Assembly (NCBI GenBank): GCA_001464915.1
Contig: LNED01000023.1
Span: 89,745-153,744, forward strand
DNA: 64,000 nucleotides
Direction of reading: 5' to 3'
Source of the DNA: Sphingomonadales bacterium Ga0077531
GTDB taxonomy: Bacteria > Pseudomonadota > Alphaproteobacteria > Sphingomonadales > Sphingomonadaceae
The stretch's first letter is position 1. Every line of letters begins with the position of its first letter. The position numbers were made by a program, and so were the translations under genes. Positions 55,362-62,801 of the stretch are shown here, in pieces. Below the pieces are notes generated by a model. It saw nothing but the letters and a program-made list of their open reading frames with translations, searched no databases and was not told the DNA's origin.

Positions 55362-56999
55362 ATGGCGCGGTTCATTTTCATCACCGGCGGCGTGGTCTCC
55401 TCGCTTGGCAAAGGTCTCATGGCGGCAAGCCTCGCAGCGCTGTTGCAGGCGCGCGGCTACAAGGTGCGCATCCGCAAGTTTGACCCCTATCTCAACGTCG
55501 ATCCGGGCACGATGAGCCCCTATCAGCACGGTGAAGTCTATGTGACCGACGATGGGGCCGAAACCGATCTCGACCTGGGCCACTACGAACGCTTCACCGG
55601 CGTATCTGCGCGGCAGAGCGACAATATCACTTCGGGCCGGGTTTACCGCGACATTATCGCCCGTGAACGGCGCGGCGATTATTTGGGCGCGACGGTGCAG
55701 GTGATCCCGCACGTGACCGACGCAATCAAGGAATTCGCGCTCGCCGATCAGGGCGATCATGATTTCATCCTGTGCGAAATTGGCGGGACAGTGGGCGACA
55801 TTGAATCGCTGCCCTTCATGGAAGCGATCCGCCAGATGCGGAACGAGCTCGAACCGCTGCAAACACTCAGCGTCCACGTGACGCTGGTGCCCTATATCAA
55901 GGCAGCGGGCGAGCTAAAGACCAAGCCGACCCAGCACTCGGTGCGCGAACTCGCCAGCCTTGGGATCAAGCCTGACATCCTGCTGTGCCGCGCCGAACAC
56001 CCGATCCCCGAAAGCGACCGCCGCAAGATCGCGCAGTTCTGCAACGTGCGCGCCGAAGCGGTGATCCCGGCGCTGGACGCGCCGTCAATCTATGCCGTGC
56101 CGCAGCAATATCACGCCGAAGGATTGGACCGCGAAGTGTTGCGCGCGTTCGGCATTACCGATGCGCCGGAGCCTGATCTGGCCGCGTGGGTCGATGTCAA
56201 CGACCGCTATTTCAACCCTGAAGGCGAAGTGACCATCGGCGTGGTCGGCAAATATGTCGGCCTGCAAGACGCCTATAAAAGCCTCAACGAAGCGCTGGTG
56301 CACGGCGGCATGGCCAACCGGGTCAAGGTCAACATCAAGTGGATCGACGCCGAAATCTTCGAAGCCGATGATGAGGCCGCGATCGTCTCTGCACTGGAAC
56401 CGATGGACGGCATTCTGGTGCCGGGCGGGTTCGGTGAGCGGGGCAGCGAGGGCAAGATTTCAGCCGTGCGGTTCGCGCGGGAGCGCGACATTCCGTTCTT
56501 CGGCATCTGCCTCGGCATGCAAATGGCCTGTATCGAAGGCGCGCGTGCTGCCGGGTTTGAGCATGCTTCTTCAACCGAATTCGGCCCGACCGATACCCCG
56601 GTTGTCGGCATTATCACCGAGTGGATGAGCCAGGAAGGCATCCAGAGCCGTGAGGCGGGCGGAGACCTTGGCGGCACGATGCGATTGGGCGCGTACCCGG
56701 CCAAGCTGAGCGCGAACAGCCATACATCGCAAATCTATGGCGGGGCAGAGCTGATTTCGGAACGCCACCGCCACCGGTATGAAGTCAACAGCGCTTATAT
56801 CGAACCGCTCGAAAAGCAGGGGCTGATCTTCGCCGGGATGTCGCCCGATGGTTTGTTACCCGAAATTGTCGAGCGGCCCGATCATCCATGGTTTGTCGGC
56901 GTGCAGTTCCACCCCGAGCTGAAATCGCGTCCGTTCGATCCGCACCCGCTGTTCGCCGGATTTATCGCAGCGGCGCTGGAGCAATCGCGACTCGTTTAA
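55362..56999 (+). CDS. pyrG: CTP synthase
   Basis: It aminates UTP to CTP using glutamine. The N-terminal amidoligase domain begins [19 protein letters not shown] with the P-loop-like region and [23 protein letters not shown]. The C-terminal class I glutaminase has the Cys in [10 protein letters not shown] and the His/Glu in [11 protein letters not shown]. 545 residues, full length. ATG at 55362. Confidence 0.97.
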   Translation: MARFIFITGGVVSSLGKGLMAASLAALLQARGYKVRIRKFDPYLNVDPGTMSPYQHGEVYVTDDGAETDLDLGHYERFTGVSARQSDNITSGRVYRDIIARERRGDYLGATVQVIPHVTDAIKEFALADQGDHDFILCEIGGTVGDIESLPFMEAIRQMRNELEPLQTLSVHVTLVPYIKAAGELKTKPTQHSVRELASLGIKPDILLCRAEHPIPESDRRKIAQFCNVRAEAVIPALDAPSIYAVPQQYHAEGLDREVLRAFGITDAPEPDLAAWVDVNDRYFNPEGEVTIGVVGKYVGLQDAYKSLNEALVHGGMANRVKVNIKWIDAEIFEADDEAAIVSALEPMDGILVPGGFGERGSEGKISAVRFARERDIPFFGICLGMQMACIEGARAAGFEHASSTEFGPTDTPVVGIITEWMSQEGIQSREAGGDLGGTMRLGAYPAKLSANSHTSQIYGGAELISERHRHRYEVNSAYIEPLEKQGLIFAGMSPDGLLPEIVERPDHPWFVGVQFHPELKSRPFDPHPLFAGFIAAALEQSRLV

Positions 57000-57083
57000 G
57001 ACGGTTTCCGGGCAAGGTTAACGCCTGCTCTGGCCTTCGCGAAGACCAATCCCACGCGTCGGCGCGAACGTTTGCGTGGATGG

Positions 57084-57117
57084 TTAGCAAGCTATTGCAA
57101 ATCTTTGTTTAGCAAGC
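57084..57117. repeat. Direct repeats TTAGCAAGC
   Basis: TTAGCAAGC occurs at 57084-57092 and again at 57109-57117, 25 bp apart, in the AT-rich segment downstream of pyrG and upstream of the proposed small RNA. The spacing is about two and a half helical turns. Possible regulator sites or remnants of a duplication. Confidence 0.4.
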
Positions 57118-57179
57118 GTGATGTGATCTGTCGCTTTCTTACAAGCTTCTAAGATTACCCTTGCGTGTTGTTACGATTT

Positions 57180-57398
57180 AGCATTAGACGAAATGGTCTT
57201 TTCAGGGATTCATAGGGACTTGAGAGGTATCAGGGTTTTAGCGCTTCTCCGGCTTCAGATGAATCGGGGTCGGGCCAACCTGAAATGTCTCGGTTTCAAC
57301 AACTTGTTTGATTTTGTCCGTCTTCTGCGACCCGGACGGACAGGATCAGACGGGGCGGCGAAAGCCGCGGGGGCGGATCGCAAGATCCGCCCCCTTTT
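57180..57398 (+). ncRNA. Candidate small RNA with serial hairpins
   Basis: The 423-nt pyrG-hsp20 spacer (57000-57422) has no convincing gene. Its 3' part holds three consecutive stems on the plus strand: GTCCGTC/GACGGAC (57316-57341), GCGGC-GAAA-GCCGC (57355-57368, a GNRA tetraloop) and directly after it the terminator stem with a GCAA tetraloop. The 5' boundary is a guess; a weak promoter (TTGCGT near 57161) may precede it. It does not look like tmRNA, RNase P or SRP RNA. Alternatively it is an unusually long pyrG 3' UTR. Confidence 0.45.
57369..57398 (+). terminator. Strong rho-independent terminator
   Basis: GGGGGCGGATC (57369-57379) and GATCCGCCCCC (57384-57394) form an 11-bp perfect stem with a GCAA tetraloop, followed by TTTT. 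Orientation is plus, so it ends the pyrG transcript or the proposed small RNA, not the minus-strand hsp20 gene. Confidence 0.9.
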
Positions 57399-57422
57399 AA
57401 CATCCAGAAATATGGTAATTGA

Positions 57423-57911
57423 TCAGGCGGCGCTGGCGGCCTGATCGCTCTCGTCCGCATCGGGTGTCGGCACTGCCGAAAGCTGAGCTACGCCGCCGAC
57501 CGCAATCTTGCGGGGCTTCATCGCGTCGGGCACTTCGCGCACCAGATCGATAATCAGCAGGCCATCGGCCAGATCAGCGCGCTCAACCCGCACGAAATCA
57601 GCCAGTTCGAACCGCCGTTCGAACCCGCGATTGGCGATGCCGACGTGGATCAGTTCCGAACCGTCTTCGGCATCATCACGCTTGCGGCCCTGCACCACCA
57701 TCAGGTTCTGCTGCGCGGTGATATCGATATCCTGCGGACGGAAGCCCGCCACGGCCAGCGTGATGCGATAATTATCCTCGCCCCGGCGCGAGATGTTGAA
57801 TGGGGGATAATTGTCACCCGCATTCAAGCGCGCCTGATTTTCCAACAGATCGAACAGGCGGTCAAAGCCCACGGTGCTGCGGCGATAGGGGGTGAAATCA
57901 AAACGTGACAT
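57423..57911 (-). CDS. Small heat shock protein, Hsp20/IbpA family
   Basis: An ATP-independent holdase chaperone with an alpha-crystallin domain. The N-terminal MSRFDFTPYRRSTVGFDRLFDLLE is typical of the IbpA-like class A of alphaproteobacteria. The domain shows YPPFNISRRGEDNYRITLAVAGF, GFERRFELADFVRV and ADGLLIIDL. 162 residues with a Ser/Ala/Asp-rich tail. ATG at 57911. No clear RpoH promoter or ROSE-type RNA thermometer could be confirmed in the 153-nt upstream spacer. Confidence 0.9.
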   Translation of the reverse strand: MSRFDFTPYRRSTVGFDRLFDLLENQARLNAGDNYPPFNISRRGEDNYRITLAVAGFRPQDIDITAQQNLMVVQGRKRDDAEDGSELIHVGIANRGFERRFELADFVRVERADLADGLLIIDLVREVPDAMKPRKIAVGGVAQLSAVPTPDADESDQAASAA

Positions 57912-58064
57912 AGGTTCAAATCCTCTTGTTCGAGCAATCTGGTTTCATCTGCGGGCCCGCATCATGCAGCGTCCGCTTTTGCTGCCTCCGCATTCCCCAA
58001 CACTGGCGGAACGCGGCGACACGCTCTATCTGGTTTGTGTCACCCTGGTTTCAAGAGGATCGTA

Positions 58065-58328
58065 ATGGCTCAGCCGCAGATCGACATCTACACCAAATTC
58101 GCCTGCCCGTTCTGCGTGCGGGCCAAGCGCCTGCTGGCGGAAAAGGGCGCGGAATTTAACGAGCATGACATCACGATGGGCGGGCCAAAGCGCGACGAGA
58201 TGCTGGCCCGTGCGCCCAATGCGATGACGGTGCCGCAGATCTTCATAGGCGCGGTGCACGTGGGCGGATCGGATGATCTCGCCGCGCTGGAACGTGCAGG
58301 CAAGCTTGATGGATTGCTGGCAGGTTGA
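58065..58328 (+). CDS. grxC: Glutaredoxin 3
   Basis: A small glutathione-dependent thiol-disulfide oxidoreductase of the cytoplasm. The redox site is CPFC (in KFACPFCVRAKRLL) rather than the commoner CPYC. The glutathione-binding TVPQIFIGAVHVGGSDDL is intact. 87 residues. ATG at 58065; the stop shares one base with the next start (TGATG). Confidence 0.93.
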   Translation: MAQPQIDIYTKFACPFCVRAKRLLAEKGAEFNEHDITMGGPKRDEMLARAPNAMTVPQIFIGAVHVGGSDDLAALERAGKLDGLLAG

Positions 58329-59155
58329 TGCCCAAAATCGCAGTGCTTCAGATGTGTTCGGGAATCGATCCCGAGGCGAATTTCGCCGCGATTGCTACCG
58401 CTGCGCATGATGCGGCAGGGCAGGGCGCAGCGATGTTGTTCACGCCCGAAATGTCGTTACTGCTCGACCGTGATCGCCAGCGCGCGGCAACGAATATCGT
58501 GTCGCAGGAAGATTCGCCGTTTGTGCGGATGCTTGCGAACTTGGCCGAAGATTGTGATCTCACGATCGCGCTGGGATCGATGGCTGTGGCGCTTCCGGGC
58601 GGGCAAAATGCCAACCGCTCAATGCTGTTTCAGCCGAGCGGTGGGCGCCCGCAGACATATGACAAGATCCACATGTTCGATGTCGAATTGGCCAATGGCG
58701 AGCGGTGGCGCGAAAGTGCGGCCTATCGTCCTGGGGAAGAGGTGGTGACGTGTGATGACACCCCGGTTGGCCGGCTTGGCCTGACGATCTGTTATGATAT
58801 GCGTTTTCCCGCGCTGTTTGAGGAACTGGGCAACCGCCGCTGCGATGTGATTGCGGTGCCCGCCGCCTTCACCGTCCCCACGGGCGCGGCGCATTGGCAC
58901 ATCATGCTGCGCGCCCGCGCGATTGAGGCGAGCGCCTTTGTTGTCGCCGCTTCGCAGGTCGGCACGCATGAAGACGGCCGCAGCACCTATGGTCACAGCC
59001 TGGTGGTCGATCCGTGGGGCGAGGTGTTGCTCGATATGGGCGGAGACACACCGGGATTGGCGTTTTGCGATATTGATCTGGAGCGGATTGCTGAGGTGCG
59101 CGCGCAGGTGCCATCGCTTGCCAATCGCCGCGCTATTCCGACATCTTCGGCATGA
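58328..59155 (+). CDS. Carbon-nitrogen hydrolase (Nit-type omega-amidase family)
   Basis: A nitrilase-superfamily amidase. The Glu-Lys-Cys triad is seen: LFTPEMSLL (Glu), YDKIHMFDVE (Lys) and GLTICYDMRFPALF (Cys). 275 residues, closest to Nit1/Nit2-like proteins, which in studied cases hydrolyse deaminated glutathione or omega-amides. The neighbouring glutaredoxin fits a glutathione link, but this is inference. Coupled to DUF1178 by an ATGA overlap. Confidence 0.88.
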   Translation: MPKIAVLQMCSGIDPEANFAAIATAAHDAAGQGAAMLFTPEMSLLLDRDRQRAATNIVSQEDSPFVRMLANLAEDCDLTIALGSMAVALPGGQNANRSMLFQPSGGRPQTYDKIHMFDVELANGERWRESAAYRPGEEVVTCDDTPVGRLGLTICYDMRFPALFEELGNRRCDVIAVPAAFTVPTGAAHWHIMLRARAIEASAFVVAASQVGTHEDGRSTYGHSLVVDPWGEVLLDMGGDTPGLAFCDIDLERIAEVRAQVPSLANRRAIPTSSA

Positions 59156-59625
59156 TCGTATTCGACCTTCACTGTACGGACGGCCACCGGTTCGAAGGGT
59201 GGTTCGGATCGTCTGCCGACTACGCCGATCAACAGGCGCGCGGGCTGCTGGCCTGCCCGTCCTGCGGTTCGGCCGAGGTTAGCAAAGCGCCGATGGCTCC
59301 TGCCGTTCCGGCCAAGGCCAACGCGCGCAAAGAGGTGCTGCCGCCCGAACCAACCCCGCGGCAACAGCTCGCAAACACGCCCTTGCCGCCAAAGGTGAAA
59401 AAAGCGCTCGCCGCGCTTGCCAAGGCGCAGGCCGAGGCGCTCAAAAACAGCACATGGGTGGGTGACAAATTCGCCGCTGAAACCCGCAAGATGCACTATG
59501 GCGAGCGTGACGAAGCCCCGATCCATGGTCAGGCGACCCTAGCCGAAGCCAAGGCGCTGATTGATGAAGGCGTGCCGGTCGCGCCGCTGCCGTTCCCGGT
59601 TGCGCCGCCTGAAAAGATTAACTGA
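59152..59625 (+). CDS. DUF1178 family protein
   Basis: A 157-residue conserved alphaproteobacterial protein of unknown function. The N-terminus carries FDLHCTDGHRFEGWFGSSADY and a zinc-ribbon-like LLACPSCGSAEVSKAPMAPAV. The C-terminal half has KMHYGERDEAPIHGQATLAEAKALIDEG, typical of the family. It usually lies near glutaredoxin and carbon-nitrogen hydrolase genes, as here. Confidence 0.88.
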   Translation: MIVFDLHCTDGHRFEGWFGSSADYADQQARGLLACPSCGSAEVSKAPMAPAVPAKANARKEVLPPEPTPRQQLANTPLPPKVKKALAALAKAQAEALKNSTWVGDKFAAETRKMHYGERDEAPIHGQATLAEAKALIDEGVPVAPLPFPVAPPEKIN

Positions 59626-59635
59626 TAGCGCACGC

Positions 59636-59743
59636 CATCCGGCGCGCGATCTCCTCGCTCATCCTGGCTACGCCAGCGTCGCTGCGGACGGGCGCCTAAA
59701 CCCATTGGCGGCCTTGCGGCCCTGCGGGCCGATATTGCGCCTT
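59636..59743. repeat. Multi-palindrome segment before tRNA-Arg
   Basis: The 146-nt spacer before the tRNA contains CTGGC-TAC-GCCAG, then nested GGCC/GGCC and GGCCC-TGC-GGGCC pairs within about 100 nt. It resembles dispersed palindromic repeats of related genomes. Only one copy is in this window, so repetitiveness is not shown. No promoter for the tRNA was recognised. Confidence 0.35.
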
Positions 59744-59771
59744 AACGGTCTGATGCTATGAAGCCGCTCGG

Positions 59772-59848
59772 GACCCCGTAGCTCAGCCGGATAGAGCACC
59801 AGATTCCTAATCTGGGGGCCGCGCGTTCGAATCGCGCCGGGGTCACCA
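59772..59848 (+). tRNA. tRNA-Arg (anticodon CCT)
   Basis: A complete 77-nt cloverleaf. The acceptor stem is GACCCCG/CGGGGTC, the D arm GCTC/GAGC, the anticodon stem CCAGA/TCTGG with loop TTCCTAA (anticodon CCT, reading AGG), a 5-nt variable loop, and the T arm GCGCG-TTCGAAT-CGCGC. The 3' CCA is encoded at 59846-59848. Confidence 0.97.
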
Positions 59849-59966
59849 ACTCCCATCCGAACGGCTGCCCCAACGTGCTTTGTCGGCGCAAAAGAGCGAA
59901 TTGGTGAGGTGGACAAGCCGCGCCCGGCCGCGCTAGCAGCCACGCCACAGGGAGACACCGCGCGCC

Positions 59967-61130
59967 ATGCAAAGCCACGACACCGAAGACCTTGCCGAAA
60001 TCCGCCGCGCGGTCACCAGCCTGTGTGAAGGGTTTCCGGGCGAATATTGGCGCGCCAAGGATGCGGTGCGGGAATATCCGGGCGAATTCGTCGATGCGTT
60101 GACCAAAGCCGGGTTCCTTGCCGCGCTGATCCCGGTCGAACACGGCGGCAGCGGGCTGAGTTTGGCTGCGGCTTGCGTCATCATGGAGGAAATCCAGGCG
60201 AGCGGGTGCAACGGATCATCCGCCCATGCGCAAATGTACATCATGAACACGCTGCTGCGTTACGGCAGCGAGGCGCAGAAGTCCGAATACCTTCCCCGCA
60301 TCGCCAGCGGCGAATTGCGCTTGCAAGCGTTCGGCGTTTCCGAACCGACCAGCGGCACCGATACCCTCAGCCTGAAAACCCGCGCAGTGAGGGACGGCGA
60401 CGAATACATCATCACCGGGCAGAAAATCTGGACGAGCCGGGCTGAACATTCCGATCTGATGCTGCTGCTCGCCCGCACCACCCCGCGCGAAGAAGCGGCG
60501 AGCAAGACCGAAGGGCTATCGATTTTCCTGGTCGATATGAAAGCGGCGCTGGCGGGCGGCATGACGGTCAAACCGATCCGCACGATGATGAACCACTCAT
60601 CGTGCGAGGTGTTCTTCGATGATCTACGTATCCCCGCCAGCGCGCTTATCGGCGAGGAAGGGAAGGGCTTTCGCTACATCCTGTCGGGCATGAATGCCGA
60701 ACGCATCCTGATCGCGGCAGAATGCATCGGGGACGCGAAATGGTTCATCGAAAAAGCCACTGGTTACGCCAAGGATCGCTCTGTGTTTGCGCGGCCCATC
60801 GGCCAGAATCAGGGTGTGCAATTCCCGATCGCGCGCGCTTATGCCCAGATGCGCGCGGCTGAGTTGATGGTGTACCATGCGGCGCAGGTTTACGACGAAG
60901 GCGGAAACCCGGGCGCGGAGGCTAACATGGCCAAACTGCTCGCATCGGAGGCCAGCTGGGCGGCAGCGGACATGTGCGTGCAAACGTTCGGCGGGTTCGG
61001 GTTCGCCGAGGAATATGATGTCGAGCGCAAATTCCGCGAGGCACGGCTTTATACCGTCGCGCCGATTTCGACCAACCTGATCCTCTCCTACCTCGCCGAA
61101 CACGTGCTCGGCCTGCCGCGCAGCTACTGA
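59967..61130 (+). CDS. Acyl-CoA dehydrogenase
   Basis: An FAD-dependent acyl-CoA dehydrogenase of 387 residues. Family signatures include FGVSEPTSGTDTLSLKTRA (flavin-binding), YIITGQKIWTSRAEHSD, GMNAERILIAAECIGDA and the C-terminal QTFGGFGFAEEYDVERKFREAR. The substrate cannot be told from sequence. It stands alone between the tRNA and a bidirectional terminator. Confidence 0.92.
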   Translation: MQSHDTEDLAEIRRAVTSLCEGFPGEYWRAKDAVREYPGEFVDALTKAGFLAALIPVEHGGSGLSLAAACVIMEEIQASGCNGSSAHAQMYIMNTLLRYGSEAQKSEYLPRIASGELRLQAFGVSEPTSGTDTLSLKTRAVRDGDEYIITGQKIWTSRAEHSDLMLLLARTTPREEAASKTEGLSIFLVDMKAALAGGMTVKPIRTMMNHSSCEVFFDDLRIPASALIGEEGKGFRYILSGMNAERILIAAECIGDAKWFIEKATGYAKDRSVFARPIGQNQGVQFPIARAYAQMRAAELMVYHAAQVYDEGGNPGAEANMAKLLASEASWAAADMCVQTFGGFGFAEEYDVERKFREARLYTVAPISTNLILSYLAEHVLGLPRSY

Positions 61131-61142
61131 AATCCGGCGCGG

Positions 61143-61180
61143 TGCCCAAAAAAGCGCAAATTTGCGCGCTTTTTTGGGCA
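61143..61180. terminator. Bidirectional-type terminator hairpin
   Basis: TGCCCAAAAAAGCGC and GCGCTTTTTTGGGCA form a 15-bp perfect stem around a short loop, 12 nt after the acyl-CoA dehydrogenase stop. The A-run/T-run symmetry lets it terminate in either direction. It separates the acyl-CoA dehydrogenase from the ftsB-like gene. Confidence 0.85.
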
Positions 61181-61255
61181 TAGCAGCGCATCAGACTTGC
61201 AGCGCGGCGGCAAGTGTGATTCTGTGGCTTGTCGGCGAGGGGGATCAGGCCAGTA

Positions 61256-61558
61256 ATGCGTAACGTGGGATCAGGTGAACGCCGCAAACAGCTATTAGCG
61301 CTTTTCGCGCTGCTGTTGCTGGCTGGTTTTGCCATCGGCGGCCCCACTGGCGTTCTCGCGTGGAGTGAAAATCTCACTGCGCTCGATCAGCGTGAAGCGC
61401 AGATTGCTCAGCTGACTGAAAAACGCGATGCCCTGCGTAATCGCGTGATGCTGCTCGATCCCGACGCGGCTGACCCCGATCTCGCCAGCGAACTGGTGCG
61501 CGAACAGCTTGGCGTGATGCGCGAAGACGAAGTCGTGATCACGCTCGACGAAAAATAG
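61256..61558 (+). CDS. FtsB/DivIC septum formation initiator
   Basis: A 100-residue bitopic division protein with one TM helix (ALFALLLLAGFAIGGPTGVLAW) and a periplasmic coiled coil (LTALDQREAQIAQLTEKRDALRNRVMLLD). It ends in LVREQLGVMREDEVVI, typical of FtsB-like proteins that bridge FtsL and FtsQ. ATG at 61256 is taken over the in-frame extension from 61229. Its position just before pdhA is usual in related genomes. Confidence 0.85.
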   Translation: MRNVGSGERRKQLLALFALLLLAGFAIGGPTGVLAWSENLTALDQREAQIAQLTEKRDALRNRVMLLDPDAADPDLASELVREQLGVMREDEVVITLDEK

Positions 61559-61633
61559 GCGAAGCCGCGTAAACAAGCGTTTTCGCAATCTGCTGATTTC
61601 GTATGCGCTGGGCTATTCCGCTACGGCTTGGCG

Positions 61634-61663
61634 TTGCGCCCCGGACAATTCCCCGCTTATAGC
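61634..61663 (+). promoter_or_regulatory. Possible sigma-70-type promoter for pdhA
   Basis: TTGCGC (61634-61639) and TATAGC (61658-61663) with an 18-bp spacer lie 50 nt before the pdhA start. The match is fair; TTATAG with a 17-bp spacer is an equivalent reading. Confidence 0.4.
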
Positions 61664-61712
61664 AATATTGCGCCCCTCCTCCCCGCGAGTGCGCCACAGA
61701 GAGGAATCGATC

Positions 61713-62798
61713 TTGGCCAAACAGCCTGCAAAGTCGCCCGCAGCGGCAAAGAAAGCCGCCCCAAAGGCCGGTGACGCCGACTTTACCCTCCATTCGCTGC
61801 AAGACGCGTTCGAGCAGAAAAAGCGGTACGCTGCGTCCGATGCGGAGATGATGGAATTCTACCGTCAGATGCTGCTGATCCGGCGGTTTGAGGAGAAGGC
61901 GGGCCAGCTTTATGGGCTCGGGCTGATCGGCGGCTTCTGCCACCTCTACATCGGGCAGGAAGCGGTTGCGATTGGGCTGCAATCGGCGCTCGATAATGAA
62001 CGCGACAGCGTGATTACCGGCTACCGCGATCATGGCCACATGCTCGCCTACGGGATCGATCCCAAGGTAATCATGGCGGAACTGACCGGGCGCGAATCCG
62101 GTATTTCGCGGGGCAAGGGCGGGTCGATGCACATGTTCTCGACCGAGCATAAATTTTACGGCGGGCACGGCATCGTCGGCGCGCAAGTTGCGCTGGGCGG
62201 GGGGCTCGCGCTGGCGCACCAATACAACGACGATGGCGGGATTTGCCTTGCCTATTTCGGGGACGGCGCGGCCAATCAGGGGCAAGTTTACGAGACTTTC
62301 AACATGGCCGCTTTGTGGAAGTTGCCGATCGTGTTCGTGGTGGAAGACAACCAATACGCGATGGGCACCGCAACCAAACGCAGCTCGGCGGAAACCGCGT
62401 TTTATCGGCGCGGCACTGCGTTCCGCATTCCGGGCATGGAAGTGAACGGCATGGACGTGCTCGAAGTGCGCGCTGCCGCCGAAATCGCGTTTGCTCATGT
62501 TCGCGGCGGCCACGGCCCGGTGCTGATGGAGTGCAACACCTACCGCTATCGCGGGCATTCGATGTCCGACCCGGCCAAGTACCGCACCCGCGAGGAAGTG
62601 CAGGAACAACGCGACCACCACGACCCGATCGAGGGACTGAAAAAGACCCTGATCGACGCGGGCAAGTCCGAGGATGAGTTGAAAGCAATCGACAAGGCGA
62701 TCCGCGCCGATGTGGCGCAGGCGGCGGACTTTGCCGAAACCTCGCCAGAACCGGGCGCGGCTGAACTCTACACCGATGTGCTGGTGGGGGAGTATTGA
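61713..62798 (+). CDS. pdhA: Pyruvate dehydrogenase E1 component, alpha subunit
   Basis: A thiamine-diphosphate subunit that decarboxylates pyruvate in the PDH complex. Motifs include RRFEEKAGQLYGLGLIGGFCHLYIGQEA, YRDHGHMLAYG, GKGGSMHMF, and the TPP/Mg motif YFGDGAANQGQ...EDNQYAMGT. The Lys/Ala-rich first ~30 residues are a flexible leader. TTG start at 61713 with GAGGAA 8 nt upstream. 361 residues. pdhB follows after 3 nt. Confidence 0.94.
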   Translation: MAKQPAKSPAAAKKAAPKAGDADFTLHSLQDAFEQKKRYAASDAEMMEFYRQMLLIRRFEEKAGQLYGLGLIGGFCHLYIGQEAVAIGLQSALDNERDSVITGYRDHGHMLAYGIDPKVIMAELTGRESGISRGKGGSMHMFSTEHKFYGGHGIVGAQVALGGGLALAHQYNDDGGICLAYFGDGAANQGQVYETFNMAALWKLPIVFVVEDNQYAMGTATKRSSAETAFYRRGTAFRIPGMEVNGMDVLEVRAAAEIAFAHVRGGHGPVLMECNTYRYRGHSMSDPAKYRTREEVQEQRDHHDPIEGLKKTLIDAGKSEDELKAIDKAIRADVAQAADFAETSPEPGAAELYTDVLVGEY

Positions 62799-62801
62799 GC
62801 C

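Noticed and set aside
57193..57444. 83-codon open frame across the pyrG-hsp20 spacer
   Set aside because: It runs through the terminator stem and the 3' end of hsp20 and has no ribosome binding site or recognisable protein features.
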